DNA of 58,270 nucleotides, from assembly GCA_944327225.1 (NCBI GenBank), contig CALVGZ010000013.1, forward strand, positions 1-58,270. Direction: 5' to 3'. This document shows positions 25,010-33,230 of this stretch, piece by piece. Each line of letters starts with the position of its first letter. The first letter of the stretch is position 1. This stretch comes from Candidatus Gastranaerophilales bacterium. Its GTDB lineage: Bacteria > Cyanobacteriota > Vampirovibrionia > Gastranaerophilales > Gastranaerophilaceae. The notes under the pieces are model-generated. The model did not search any database. It was not told where the DNA came from and saw nothing but the letters and a program-made list of their open reading frames with translations. A program made the translations under genes and the position numbers.

Positions 25010-26355
25010 TAGTTCTTATAAATTATTCCTATAAGACCATTTTCAAAGTTCTTTATTATCGCCATTCTTTTGGGAGAGTTTTGAATCATTATTGAAAAAA
25101 CAACATCTCTTTTTTTCTTTGTTTTCATGGTTCCTGTTATGCAAGAAATTTGAGAAAGTGTACCGGTTTTTGCTCTTAAATTATTTTCTAAAAATAAAAG
25201 CCTGTTTTTTAAGGTTCCTTTTTTAGGAGTCGCCATAAGATTTTTAAAGTTTTCATCTTTGCACAATTCTTTTAATACCTTGGCACAAAATTCGGCATTT
25301 ACCAGATTATACCTTGAGACACCGCTGCCGTCTTTAATTGTTATTCCATCAGTATAAAATTTTTCAAATTTTTCTTTAAACATATCAATTGCGTCATCTA
25401 ATGTTGCAGGGTGTTTGTAATTTATATATTTTGCTGCGGCGACTTTAAAGACTGTTTCCGAAGTAAAGTTATCGGATTGAATCAAGACTTCTTTTGATAC
25501 ATCTTCGATTGAATGAGATATGGTAACGATTTTTTCTGCATCTTTTGGCAGTTTTTTTCTTTTTATTTTTTTATCATAGCTTATTTCATTTTTTGAAATT
25601 GCCTTTAGTAATTTTATGTTAAAGTTGAGTTCAGGGTCAGGAACAGGTAATTTTATTGTTTCATCTTTTGAAATTGTTCCTTGGAAATTTATAATGGAAG
25701 AATTTTCACCGTACATCTTTTTTATTTTAATTTCTTGTACGTTTGAATCTGCGGGTGCGAGTTCAAGTTCGTTTATTACAGGTAATTTATAATCGTCATT
25801 TTGAATTATATCAACTTTAGTTGCAAGGCTTGAGCGATTTATTGTTATGTCAATGTAGTTTTTATCAATTATATAAGGACTGTGAGGTCTTGAGTTTGGC
25901 CACATATCACCTGACATCCAACCATCAGGATATGGCACTTTATCTATAATTGTGTCATCTATGTATATGCCTTGAATTTTGGATGTATCAATTTTTGATT
26001 TTAGTTCTTTAAAAAGATTATTTAAATCATTTTGGCTAAGTAAAGGATCTGCACCAAGTTTTAAATATAAATGATTTTTTGAATCTTTGTAGACGGCTGT
26101 TTCAAAGCGATAATCTTTTCCTAACTCTAAATAGCTTGCACCAAATGTTAAAACTTTCATTGTGCTTGCCGGATTAAGAAGTTTTTGTTCATTCCTTTTG
26201 TATAGAACTTTATCTGAATTTTTTTTAATTATATATATGCCAACTGTAGAAGATGTACCAAAACCGGATTGTTTTATATGTTTTTGTATTTCATTTGCAA
26301 AAATCGGCATACTTATAAAAAGCGATATAAATATATATAGGATAATTTTTTTCAA
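25006..26355 (-). CDS. dacB: D-Ala-D-Ala carboxypeptidase/endopeptidase PBP4 (S13)
   Basis: A 449-residue periplasmic penicillin-binding protein that trims peptidoglycan peptides. The three active-site motifs appear in order: STMK (about residues 64-67), SGVSRYN (S-x-N type) and KTGT near the C-terminus. I chose TTG at 26355 because GAGGAG lies 8 bases before it and it begins a good signal peptide (MKKIILYIFISLFISMPIFA). The upstream ATG at 26379 would add eight poorly fitting residues and overlap the previous gene. It is the last gene of the nfnA operon and ends 4 bases into the convergent patatin gene. Confidence 0.88.
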   Translation of the reverse strand: MKKIILYIFISLFISMPIFANEIQKHIKQSGFGTSSTVGIYIIKKNSDKVLYKRNEQKLLNPASTMKVLTFGASYLELGKDYRFETAVYKDSKNHLYLKLGADPLLSQNDLNNLFKELKSKIDTSKIQGIYIDDTIIDKVPYPDGWMSGDMWPNSRPHSPYIIDKNYIDITINRSSLATKVDIIQNDDYKLPVINELELAPADSNVQEIKIKKMYGENSSIINFQGTISKDETIKLPVPDPELNFNIKLLKAISKNEISYDKKIKRKKLPKDAEKIVTISHSIEDVSKEVLIQSDNFTSETVFKVAAAKYINYKHPATLDDAIDMFKEKFEKFYTDGITIKDGSGVSRYNLVNAEFCAKVLKELCKDENFKNLMATPKKGTLKNRLLFLENNLRAKTGTLSQISCITGTMKTKKKRDVVFSIMIQNSPKRMAIIKNFENGLIGIIYKNY

Positions 26356-26356
26356 T

Positions 26357-27646
26357 TTATAACTCCTCGGGACTTCCAATTCTTCCTAAGACAGCACTTG
26401 CTGCTGCTATATATGGACTTGCTAAATATATTTTTGAATTAACATGCCCCATGCGTCCGACAAAATTTCTGTTTGTTGTGGATATACAAATTTCACCTTC
26501 GGCCAATATACCGCAATGACCGCCAAGACAAGGGCCACAGGTTGGGGTTGAAATAGCTGCTCCTGCTTTAATTAATGTTTGATAATAACCCAGTTCTATT
26601 GATTTTAATATTATTTCTTGTGTAGCGGGAAAAATAATCAAACGGACATCGGGATGCACTTTTCTATTTTTCAGGATTTCCGCTGCTGCTTTTATATCTT
26701 CTAATCTTCCGTTCGTGCAGCTCCCGATTATAGCTTGATCTATTTTAATATTGTCCTTGATTGCTTCATTTATTGAATGAGTATTTTCCGGCAAATGAGG
26801 ATAAGCGACTGTCGGTTCTATTTTTGATACATCATATTCAATTATACGTTCATATATAGCATCTTTATCACTTTTTAAAATAATCGGTTTTCTGATATAA
26901 TTTGCTTCAGGAAAACTATTAATATAATCCATAGTGGTATCATCCGGTTCTATAATTCCGTTTTTAGCCCCAGCTTCGATTGCCATATTACATATAGTAA
27001 AACGTCCGTCCATATCCATAGATTTAATTGTATCGCCACAAAATTCAAGTGTTTTGTATAAAGCACCATCAACACCAATATCACCTATTAAATGTAAAAT
27101 TAAATCTTTGGCCGTAACGTATTTTTTAAGTTTTCCGTAAAATATTACCTTAATGGCAGAGGGAATTTTAAACCAAGTAGAACCAGAAGCCATGGCACAA
27201 CCAAGGTCAGTTGAGCCTACTCCTGTTGAAAAAGCACCCAACGCCCCATAAGTACAAGTATGTGAGTCTGCACCAATAATCAAGTCTCCGGCTGTTACTA
27301 TTCCTTTTTCAGGTAATAAAGCATGCTCTATTCCCATTGTGCCAACATCAAATTTATGGGTTAAATTTTTTGATTTAATGAAGTCTCTTAATATTTTTGC
27401 TTGTTGTGCCGATTTGATATCTTTATTTGGTACGAAATGATCGGGTATTAGTACAACACCTGCCTTATTAAATACATTTTTGGTACCGATTTTATTAAAA
27501 ACATCTATTGCAATGGGGCCTGTTATATCGTTTGCAAGTGTAATATCTATTTTTGCTTCAATCAAATCACCCGCTTTAACATATTCTTTGCCGCAATGAA
27601 GTGCAAAAATTTTTTCCGTAATTGTCATTGGGTGATTGGTTTGCAT
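26357..27646 (-). CDS. Aconitase-superfamily dehydratase large subunit (LeuC/HACN type), copy 2
   Basis: A 429-residue paralogue of the protein at 20695. It shows VGTMGIEHALLPEKG near residue 100, GADSHTCTYGALGAFSTGVG near residue 128, AIIGSCTNGRLEDIKAAAEI near residue 302 and the cysteine pair in TPTCGPCLGGHCGIL near residue 368, then NRNFVGRMGHVNSKIYLASP. The HALLPEKG segment resembles bona fide LeuC enzymes more than copy 1 does. No LeuD-like small subunit is nearby. AAGGA precedes the ATG. It follows the 61-residue protein gene by 1 base and is followed at once by PBP4. One copy probably serves leucine synthesis; the other's substrate is open. Confidence 0.85.
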   Translation of the reverse strand: MQTNHPMTITEKIFALHCGKEYVKAGDLIEAKIDITLANDITGPIAIDVFNKIGTKNVFNKAGVVLIPDHFVPNKDIKSAQQAKILRDFIKSKNLTHKFDVGTMGIEHALLPEKGIVTAGDLIIGADSHTCTYGALGAFSTGVGSTDLGCAMASGSTWFKIPSAIKVIFYGKLKKYVTAKDLILHLIGDIGVDGALYKTLEFCGDTIKSMDMDGRFTICNMAIEAGAKNGIIEPDDTTMDYINSFPEANYIRKPIILKSDKDAIYERIIEYDVSKIEPTVAYPHLPENTHSINEAIKDNIKIDQAIIGSCTNGRLEDIKAAAEILKNRKVHPDVRLIIFPATQEIILKSIELGYYQTLIKAGAAISTPTCGPCLGGHCGILAEGEICISTTNRNFVGRMGHVNSKIYLASPYIAAASAVLGRIGSPEEL

Positions 27647-27647
27647 C

Positions 27648-27833
27648 TTATTTTCCTTGTTTTAATTTAATATCCAGAACGTTATTATGTCCTATTACAT
27701 ACGCTACACATGTTTTAGTGCTTGAAACGTACCAGGCACAATTTTCCTGTAAACATATTCTATAATCATTATTGCCTGCTGACAGCAAAGGACAAAACGG
27801 TATTTTCTTTTTTGGTGTGTTCATTTCAACCAT
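27648..27833 (-). CDS. Small cysteine-containing protein (61 aa)
   Basis: A 61-residue protein I can only describe. It has four cysteines, in PFCPLLS, RICLQENCAWY and KTCVAYV. The arrangement C-x(13-14)-C-x4-C-x9-C suggests a metal or Fe-S site. There is no signal peptide or membrane segment. GAGGG precedes the ATG, which lies right after the nfnA stop, so it is co-translated with nfnA and the LeuC-family gene, an Fe-S enzyme. A role in Fe-S handling would fit this context but is speculative. Confidence 0.75.
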   Translation of the reverse strand: MVEMNTPKKKIPFCPLLSAGNNDYRICLQENCAWYVSSTKTCVAYVIGHNNVLDIKLKQGK

Positions 27834-27834
27834 A

Positions 27835-28695
27835 TTAAACCCTCGTTTTTTCTAATTCTATACCTTTTTTTATAAGATTACATTTTGTTTCATCACATCT
27901 TTTTTCTTCATCTTTATAAATTTTTGAACGATTTATAACTTCATCAAAGTCAATTAAGTGAGCATCAAAATCCGGACCGTCAACGCAAGCAAACTTAACT
28001 TTTCCGCCGACCGTTACTCTGCATGCTCCGCACATACCAGTGCCATCTACCATAATCGGATTCATAGATGCTTCCGTTTTAATTTTGTATGGACGAGTTA
28101 ATTCTGCAACAGCTCTCATCATTGGCATTGGACCAACCGCTATAACATAGTCAACTTTCTCATTGTTTATGATTTCTTGTGCGACATTTGTTGTGAATCC
28201 TTTAATTCCGTAACTTCCGTCATCTGTTGTTATATGCAGTTCACTTACTGCATTTTTCATTTTATCTTCCCAAAAAATTAAATCTTTTGTTCTTGCACCC
28301 ATGACCATGTGAACTTTATTTCCTGCTTCTTTGAATGCTTTTGCAATTAGATAACATGGTGCTGCACCGTAGCCACCTGCAACGCAGATAACTGTACCGT
28401 ATTTTTCAATATGAGTAGGGACACCTAAGGGGCCTACAATATCTTCTATACAGTCGCCAACTTCGAGCGAAGCAAGTTTTTTTGTTGTATAACCAACCGC
28501 CATATATACTATTGTTAAAATTTCATTTTTTCTGTCATAGTCGGCTATTGTTAGAGGAATACGCTCAGAATTTTTATCTGTTCTTAAAATTATAAATTGA
28601 CCTGCTTTTGCATTTTTTGTTATAAATGGGGCTTTAACCCTTATTTCATACTGATTTTTGCATAATTCTTTTTTATATAAAATTTCATATCCCAT
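27835..28695 (-). CDS. FAD/NAD(P)-binding flavoprotein, NfnA type
   Basis: A 286-residue flavoprotein of the sulfide dehydrogenase/ferredoxin-NADP reductase alpha-subunit type. The FAD-binding beta barrel comes first (GQFIILRTDKNSERIPLTIAD near residue 37), followed by the NAD domain (VICVAGGYGAAPCYLIAKAF near residue 102). The C-terminal 2Fe-2S motif is GTGMCGACRVTV...KFACVDGP, then FDAHLIDFDE. In NfnAB this subunit carries out NADH-linked electron bifurcation with a glutamate-synthase-like NfnB. No NfnB gene is in the window, so the partner lies elsewhere or it is a related standalone reductase. GGAGG lies before the ATG; promoter at 28730-28758. Confidence 0.88.
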   Translation of the reverse strand: MGYEILYKKELCKNQYEIRVKAPFITKNAKAGQFIILRTDKNSERIPLTIADYDRKNEILTIVYMAVGYTTKKLASLEVGDCIEDIVGPLGVPTHIEKYGTVICVAGGYGAAPCYLIAKAFKEAGNKVHMVMGARTKDLIFWEDKMKNAVSELHITTDDGSYGIKGFTTNVAQEIINNEKVDYVIAVGPMPMMRAVAELTRPYKIKTEASMNPIMVDGTGMCGACRVTVGGKVKFACVDGPDFDAHLIDFDEVINRSKIYKDEEKRCDETKCNLIKKGIELEKTRV

Positions 28696-28729
28696 TATCT
28701 TACCTCCGGTTAGTTATTATATAAATATT

Positions 28730-28758
28730 ATAATATAGCAAAAATTACTCTTTGTCAT
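28730..28758 (-). promoter_or_regulatory. Promoter of the nfnA operon
   Basis: On the minus strand ATGACA (28758-28753), a 17-base spacer and TATTAT (28735-28730) give a good housekeeping-type promoter about 35 bases before the nfnA start. The surrounding gap to 28858 is AT-rich and otherwise featureless. Confidence 0.55.
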
Positions 28759-28858
28759 TTTTTTAATTTTATATTTTTTATTCAAATTATAATTTATTTT
28801 ATAATTTAATTTAGCGAACTTTTTAAATATAATATTCTATTAATATAGTATTATTAGA

Positions 28859-29104
28859 ATGAAAAGTTATTATATTTATTATATGTTATATAACGTATTT
28901 AAAAAATTAGTGTGTTATATTAAAAATATGGAAACAGTTAAGATATGTTTTAACAATAAAGAATATTATCCGGATAAAGAAAAAGTGCTTTATATCATTA
29001 ATCTTTTGAAAAATATTGAGCGTAATGAAAAAAGCATATACAAAATGCTCAAAAGAAGAGGATTATTGGATAAGACATTTTTAGAAAAGCTAAGCAAAAT
29101 ATAA
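28859..29104 (+). CDS. Possible small protein (58-81 aa)
   Basis: An open frame of 81 codons, or 58 from the ATG at 28928, with no ribosome-binding site at either start. The C-terminal 58 residues are lysine/glutamate-rich and helical (IINLLKNIERNEKSIYKMLKRRG). It lies alone on its strand between divergent and convergent genes and is followed by a hairpin at 29116-29144. I do not recognise it. It may be a real small gene or a chance frame in AT-rich DNA. If it is not a gene, 28696-29161 holds only the nfnA promoter and the terminator. Confidence 0.35.
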   Translation: MKSYYIYYMLYNVFKKLVCYIKNMETVKICFNNKEYYPDKEKVLYIINLLKNIERNEKSIYKMLKRRGLLDKTFLEKLSKI

Positions 29105-29115
29105 AATATATTAAA

Positions 29116-29144
29116 AAAGCTGCAAACTTTTAGTTTGCAGCTTT
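29116..29144 (-). terminator. Terminator of the SLH protein gene (possibly bidirectional)
   Basis: AAAGCTGCAAACT (29116-29128) pairs perfectly with AGTTTGCAGCTTT (29132-29144) around a TTT loop. On the minus strand it is followed by a run of six T residues, 18 bases after the SLH stop codon. On the plus strand the T tail is shorter, so it may also stop the small gene at 28859. Confidence 0.85.
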
Positions 29145-29161
29145 AAAATCAAGATATGATT

Positions 29162-31054
29162 TTATTGACCAAAAGCAATTGTAACTTTTTCTTTTGGGTT
29201 AACTTTTGAAATAGGATTTCCTGTCGGGTCAACAAGATAAGCAATTTCATCACCTGTTGTTTGGAATAAGCCCATTGTGCCTGATAATGCTGTTCTTGTT
29301 AAGTCAACGGGAGCCTTAACAACGGTTTTTAAACCATCTTGATAGCTTCTTCCCGCAGCTTTAAATTTACCCGAAAGAAGTTCGGACGTACCGACACCGG
29401 TTTGATCAAGCAATGCTTCCGCAGCATTTGAAATACCTATAGCGGCACCACCTATTGTTCTTCCTGCAGTACCTATTAAAGAACCTGTCCAAGTAAATGG
29501 CATTTGAACAAGCCTTAAAAGACCGTTGATTTCTTTTTGTCTTTCAACACGTGCTGTTAGAATTTGTTGTGGAAGTTGTGCTTTACAGCCATCACAATTA
29601 ATAATTTCATTGAATGAAAGTTTTAGCGAACCTTGTTCGTTTTTAGAAGGACGAGTAACTTCTGTTACTTTACCTCTTACAGTTGAACCACAAGGGAAGG
29701 TTTGACCGTTAATTGTAATTTCATTTAATGTAGTAGCACTAAACTGTTCTCCAACGTTGGCATGCTTTGCGTTGATTATATCATTCATAGATAATTGAAG
29801 TGTAGGAATTGTTACCCTTGTTTCTCTTTCCATAAATGTTTTTCCGCCAAGGTCTTGAGACGCGGTTTTTGTTGATTTATCATATCCGCCTGCGACTCTT
29901 ATATTTTGCAACATAGCACTTGCTTCTGCACGAGTTGTTTTATCGTTAGGTCGAATATAATCTTGGTTTCTTTCGTTTTTTAAAGCACCATTGTCAATAG
30001 CTTTTGCAACACATTCTCTTGCCCAGCATGGTACTTGAGAACCGTCTTTATATTTTGACAATATTTCATTTGCTTTTGTTTCATCCATTGGACAGCTTAG
30101 GCCTTTTGACATGATGGTTAATGCTTCTGTTCTTGAAATGTTTTCGTTAGGTTTAAACATATCATTACCTTTGCCTGCTATCATATTTTCAGATACGCCT
30201 TTTGATATATAGCTGTGTGCCCAGTGGTTTTCGGGAACATCTTTAAATGTTAAATTATCGCAACCTGATGTCATATCAAGGTTGTATCCTTTAACAATCA
30301 TAGTTGCCATTTCGGCTCTTGATACTTTTCTGTTGGGTTTGAATAAGCCGTCAGGGTATCCTTCAAGAACACATGCTTCTGTTAAACGGTTAATATCCGA
30401 GCTTGCCCAATAACTGTCAAATACATCCGGATATTGTTGAGCGGTAATATCAGCAGCAGCACCTGTAAAACCTAAACATGCACAAGGTTCCGTTGTTTTT
30501 TTGATGATATCCATAGTGGTTGTGGAATGTACATTTGGAGCAGCGTCGCAATCGTATTTTGGCATTGCATCTGCATCAATAACAGGTGCAGCTCCGCCTG
30601 TCGGACATCCGCAATCAACGGGAACGCCTTTGTAGCAAGGTTTTAATAGTGAATCGTTAATTTGAGCGTTGTTATTGCTTTCTCCGACTTGTGCTTGGTT
30701 GGAGTTAGAATAAATTGCATTTGGGTAAGCGTAAGTTTGTTGATTCATTGGTTTACATTCTACGCATGGTGCAGCTCCGCCTGTCGGGCAACCGCAATCG
30801 GATTTTTGTTCTTCACATCCGCAATCATTTTTTTGTGTTTCGCAAGGATCGCATTTGCTTTTTTTCTTTTTGCAATCACAATCAGCTTTTTTACATTTTG
30901 AACAAGTTGCATTATCGGGGGTTACAATTTCAGAATTATTGTTGCAACCGCAATCTTCTGCAACAGGACAAGCAGCAAATGTCATAGGAACAGTTAAGGC
31001 TAATGCACATAAGCTGATTGTGGCACTTTTTAATAGTTTTCTTTTGATAGTCAT
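29162..31054 (-). CDS. Cysteine-rich SLH-domain envelope protein
   Basis: A 630-residue exported protein. The start at 31054 is set by AGGAGG 4 bases upstream; an earlier in-frame start would precede the signal peptide (residues 1-27). Residues 28-150 hold about 18 cysteines, mostly as CGC, CxC or CxxC, with DCGCPTGGAAP occurring twice (86-96 and 147-157). Three SLH repeats follow (about 210-258, 268-318, 332-388; e.g. YPDGLFKPNRKVSRAEMATM), which bind cell-wall-linked polymer. Residues 415-630 form an envelope domain with FPCGSTVRGKVTEV and a hydrophobic glycine-rich helix-like stretch (about 515-545). Unlike cyanobacterial SLH porins it has no obvious beta-barrel. Likely an abundant surface or periplasmic structural protein, disulfide- or metal-linked. 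Confidence 0.85.
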   Translation of the reverse strand: MTIKRKLLKSATISLCALALTVPMTFAACPVAEDCGCNNNSEIVTPDNATCSKCKKADCDCKKKKSKCDPCETQKNDCGCEEQKSDCGCPTGGAAPCVECKPMNQQTYAYPNAIYSNSNQAQVGESNNNAQINDSLLKPCYKGVPVDCGCPTGGAAPVIDADAMPKYDCDAAPNVHSTTTMDIIKKTTEPCACLGFTGAAADITAQQYPDVFDSYWASSDINRLTEACVLEGYPDGLFKPNRKVSRAEMATMIVKGYNLDMTSGCDNLTFKDVPENHWAHSYISKGVSENMIAGKGNDMFKPNENISRTEALTIMSKGLSCPMDETKANEILSKYKDGSQVPCWARECVAKAIDNGALKNERNQDYIRPNDKTTRAEASAMLQNIRVAGGYDKSTKTASQDLGGKTFMERETRVTIPTLQLSMNDIINAKHANVGEQFSATTLNEITINGQTFPCGSTVRGKVTEVTRPSKNEQGSLKLSFNEIINCDGCKAQLPQQILTARVERQKEINGLLRLVQMPFTWTGSLIGTAGRTIGGAAIGISNAAEALLDQTGVGTSELLSGKFKAAGRSYQDGLKTVVKAPVDLTRTALSGTMGLFQTTGDEIAYLVDPTGNPISKVNPKEKVTIAFGQ

Positions 31055-31126
31055 CTTTCCTCCTTTTATGTTGCATTTTTTTACAAATAGACTATGCTTC
31101 GTAAAATTTGCATTTTGTTTTAAAGA

Positions 31127-31165
31127 CAAAATAAAACGCACAATTTTATTCTAAAATTATGCGTT
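31127..31165 (-). terminator. Terminator between HEAT-repeat and SLH genes
   Basis: In the minus-strand transcript AACGCA-U-AAUUUUA (31165-31152) pairs with UAAAAUU-G-UGCGUU (31148-31135) around GAA, with a U-G wobble, followed by UUUUAUUUUG. It lies 50 bases after the HEAT-repeat gene stop and upstream of the SLH leader, so the SLH gene must have its own promoter in 31055-31134. Confidence 0.75.
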
Positions 31166-31215
31166 CTATTAAGTTTGTATTCATTACCATAAAAGGTTAT
31201 CTAAATTGCTAATTA

Positions 31216-31521
31216 TTATATTTCAGATAATAGGTAATCTGCCATCCACTGATATTCACTATTTTCAGTAGCAAGAGCTTTAAGAGGAACAACAGCACTT
31301 TCTCCGATTCTGATTAAACTCATTGCAACAATTCCTCTTTGAATCCCCGTTAAAGTTATCAGTTTTTCAATAAGAGCATTGACTGCACGTGCACCCATTG
31401 CAACAATTGAATTTTCAACATCATTTTTTGTTGTTGAATCGACATCTGAAAGTAAAAAGTCTAATTTTTCAGAGATATTATCTTGTTTAACATTTAAATT
31501 TGAATCAATAACAGCTTGCAT
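31216..31521 (-). CDS. Small HEAT-repeat protein (101 aa)
   Basis: A 101-residue soluble protein made of two to three short helical repeats: DVENSIVAMGARAVNALIEKL and GIQRGIVAMSLIRIGESAVVPLKAL are HEAT/PBS-lyase-like units, with the Gly-x-x-Ala-Val-x-x-Leu pattern. The family mediates protein contacts. It starts 85 bases after the 508-residue orphan gene on the same strand and may share its transcript. The partner is unknown. Confidence 0.7.
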   Translation of the reverse strand: MQAVIDSNLNVKQDNISEKLDFLLSDVDSTTKNDVENSIVAMGARAVNALIEKLITLTGIQRGIVAMSLIRIGESAVVPLKALATENSEYQWMADYLLSEI

Positions 31522-31606
31522 TATTTTTCCTCAATTTTCCTGTTTGCTTTTTAAAGTATACAAGATAAAAAACTTTTTTTTCGATTTCCTTATACAATCT
31601 TTATAT

Positions 31607-33133
31607 CTATTTGAAATTATTTTTTAAATATGGTTCAAAAAAGCTTAAAAATATTCTTTTTGCTTTTTCTGATCCATCATACTTTTCTTTATATTCTTGT
31701 GCAATTTTATCTATTTTTTCCATGGCTTTCTTGTTATCATTTTCTATAAAATGTAATAAAACATCTAACAATTTTTCAATTTCATCAAAAGATATAAATT
31801 TAAAAGCTGCCATCTTTTGGAGTATTTTTATATTTTTTTCATTATAATTTGATTGAGCAAAACTTAAAATTTCATATATTTTTTCATGTTTATCTTCAAG
31901 ACTGTCATGCTCTTTTTGAATTAAAAATCGAACTAAATCAAGCATATCTTCTTCAAAATAATGGTCTTCGGTATCTATTAAATTAATTATATTGTTTAAA
32001 TATTCAGGATTTAAAAGTTCAAATGTCCAATCTTTAGTTTGTTCTAAAATATAGGTTATTGCCTCTGCAACATTCATGTTAAAGACACCATTTCTGACAC
32101 AGTTTAAAATCATTTCTAAGGGAAAACCGTTTTTTAACAATTCGCTTGCTTCTTTGTCATTTTCTAAAAATCTCGCAAGAGTATTTAATGTACTTTCATC
32201 AGTATTTTCAATAAATTTAATTGTCATTTCATTTGATCTTAAGGAGTGTAGGTTCGAGTCCAGTAATTTTGATAAATAAAAAACAGGACCGCTTAATCCT
32301 GTAGGATCAATATAAAAAATCGGATTTCCTTGTGAGTTATAGTAATCACAAATACTTTCTTCAATTAAATCTGTTTTAGTATCGTTTTTTTGTATAAAAC
32401 TACTTTCTGAAGTATAAGAATATTCAAAACCATCTTCTGCAGGAAATGTTATAATAAAATCACCGGTTAATTTTTTATTTAACATGGAATATAGAAAATC
32501 TTGCGGTGAAAATGATATAGTATAATTTCCTTTATTTATGTCAATGTATTCGCAAACCTTTTTGCCTTCTTGATTTTTTGTTTTTGATATGGCCACCCTA
32601 TATTCCGGTAATTGTTCCATTATACATTTAGCATAAGCTTGAACCAAAGGAGACATTGTTTCTTTTGATTTTTCATAATCGGTATTAAAATAATCATAAT
32701 CTTCTAATAATTCATGCTTTAAGACCTTTTTCTCGTCTATAAGTCCGTCGCGAAAAAAGTTTCTTATGTTTGTTAAACTTCCAAAATCAACCGAATTAAA
32801 ATCTTTTTCAAAAGATTTAGCAATTTCTAAAGCTCTTTTAGGGATATCTTTTAATTTTCTTGCACTGATGTAGTAATTTAAAATACTTTGTCTAATTTGA
32901 TTTGGGGTTGCTTTTATATCATTTTCAATACAAAATTCCATAAGTTTTTTTGAATCAAGCTCAAGATTAAAAAGCATACTTTTGGTTTGTAAAAATTGCA
33001 AGGGAATAATTTCTGCATTTTGTTGATTAGAACCGTTAATAACTGTATTATTTTCTGGTTGCTTTATTTCTTTTGCAGGGTCTAGTGAACGATTTTTTAA
33101 TGTATCAAATGCGATTATTTTTCCTATGGCCAT
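31607..33133 (-). CDS. Hypothetical protein (508 aa)
   Basis: A 508-residue soluble protein that I do not recognise. It has no signal peptide or membrane helix. The N-terminal 45 residues are polar and probably disordered. The middle (about 100-290) mixes strands and helices, with the segment SQGNPIFYIDPTGLSGPVFY near residue 270. The C-terminal 220 residues look wholly helical with repeated Glu/Lys-rich amphipathic segments (FLENDKEASELLKNGFPLEM, EEIEKLLDVLLHFIENDNKK), perhaps HEAT-like, matching the small HEAT protein that follows. There is no convincing function. Confidence 0.75.
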   Translation of the reverse strand: MAIGKIIAFDTLKNRSLDPAKEIKQPENNTVINGSNQQNAEIIPLQFLQTKSMLFNLELDSKKLMEFCIENDIKATPNQIRQSILNYYISARKLKDIPKRALEIAKSFEKDFNSVDFGSLTNIRNFFRDGLIDEKKVLKHELLEDYDYFNTDYEKSKETMSPLVQAYAKCIMEQLPEYRVAISKTKNQEGKKVCEYIDINKGNYTISFSPQDFLYSMLNKKLTGDFIITFPAEDGFEYSYTSESSFIQKNDTKTDLIEESICDYYNSQGNPIFYIDPTGLSGPVFYLSKLLDSNLHSLRSNEMTIKFIENTDESTLNTLARFLENDKEASELLKNGFPLEMILNCVRNGVFNMNVAEAITYILEQTKDWTFELLNPEYLNNIINLIDTEDHYFEEDMLDLVRFLIQKEHDSLEDKHEKIYEILSFAQSNYNEKNIKILQKMAAFKFISFDEIEKLLDVLLHFIENDNKKAMEKIDKIAQEYKEKYDGSEKAKRIFLSFFEPYLKNNFK

Positions 33134-33230
33134 TTTTCTTCTCTTTGGTTTGTATAAATATAAATATCGAAAATAATTTTTTTTGCGTTTTAATTTTTTA
33201 AATAAGAAATTTTTGTAGTAGAATAAACTT

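Noticed and set aside
32249-32262. GGTTCGAGTCC, a tRNA T-arm-like string inside the 508-residue gene
   Set aside because: No flanking acceptor, D or anticodon stems; the stem around it does not pair. It is coding sequence.
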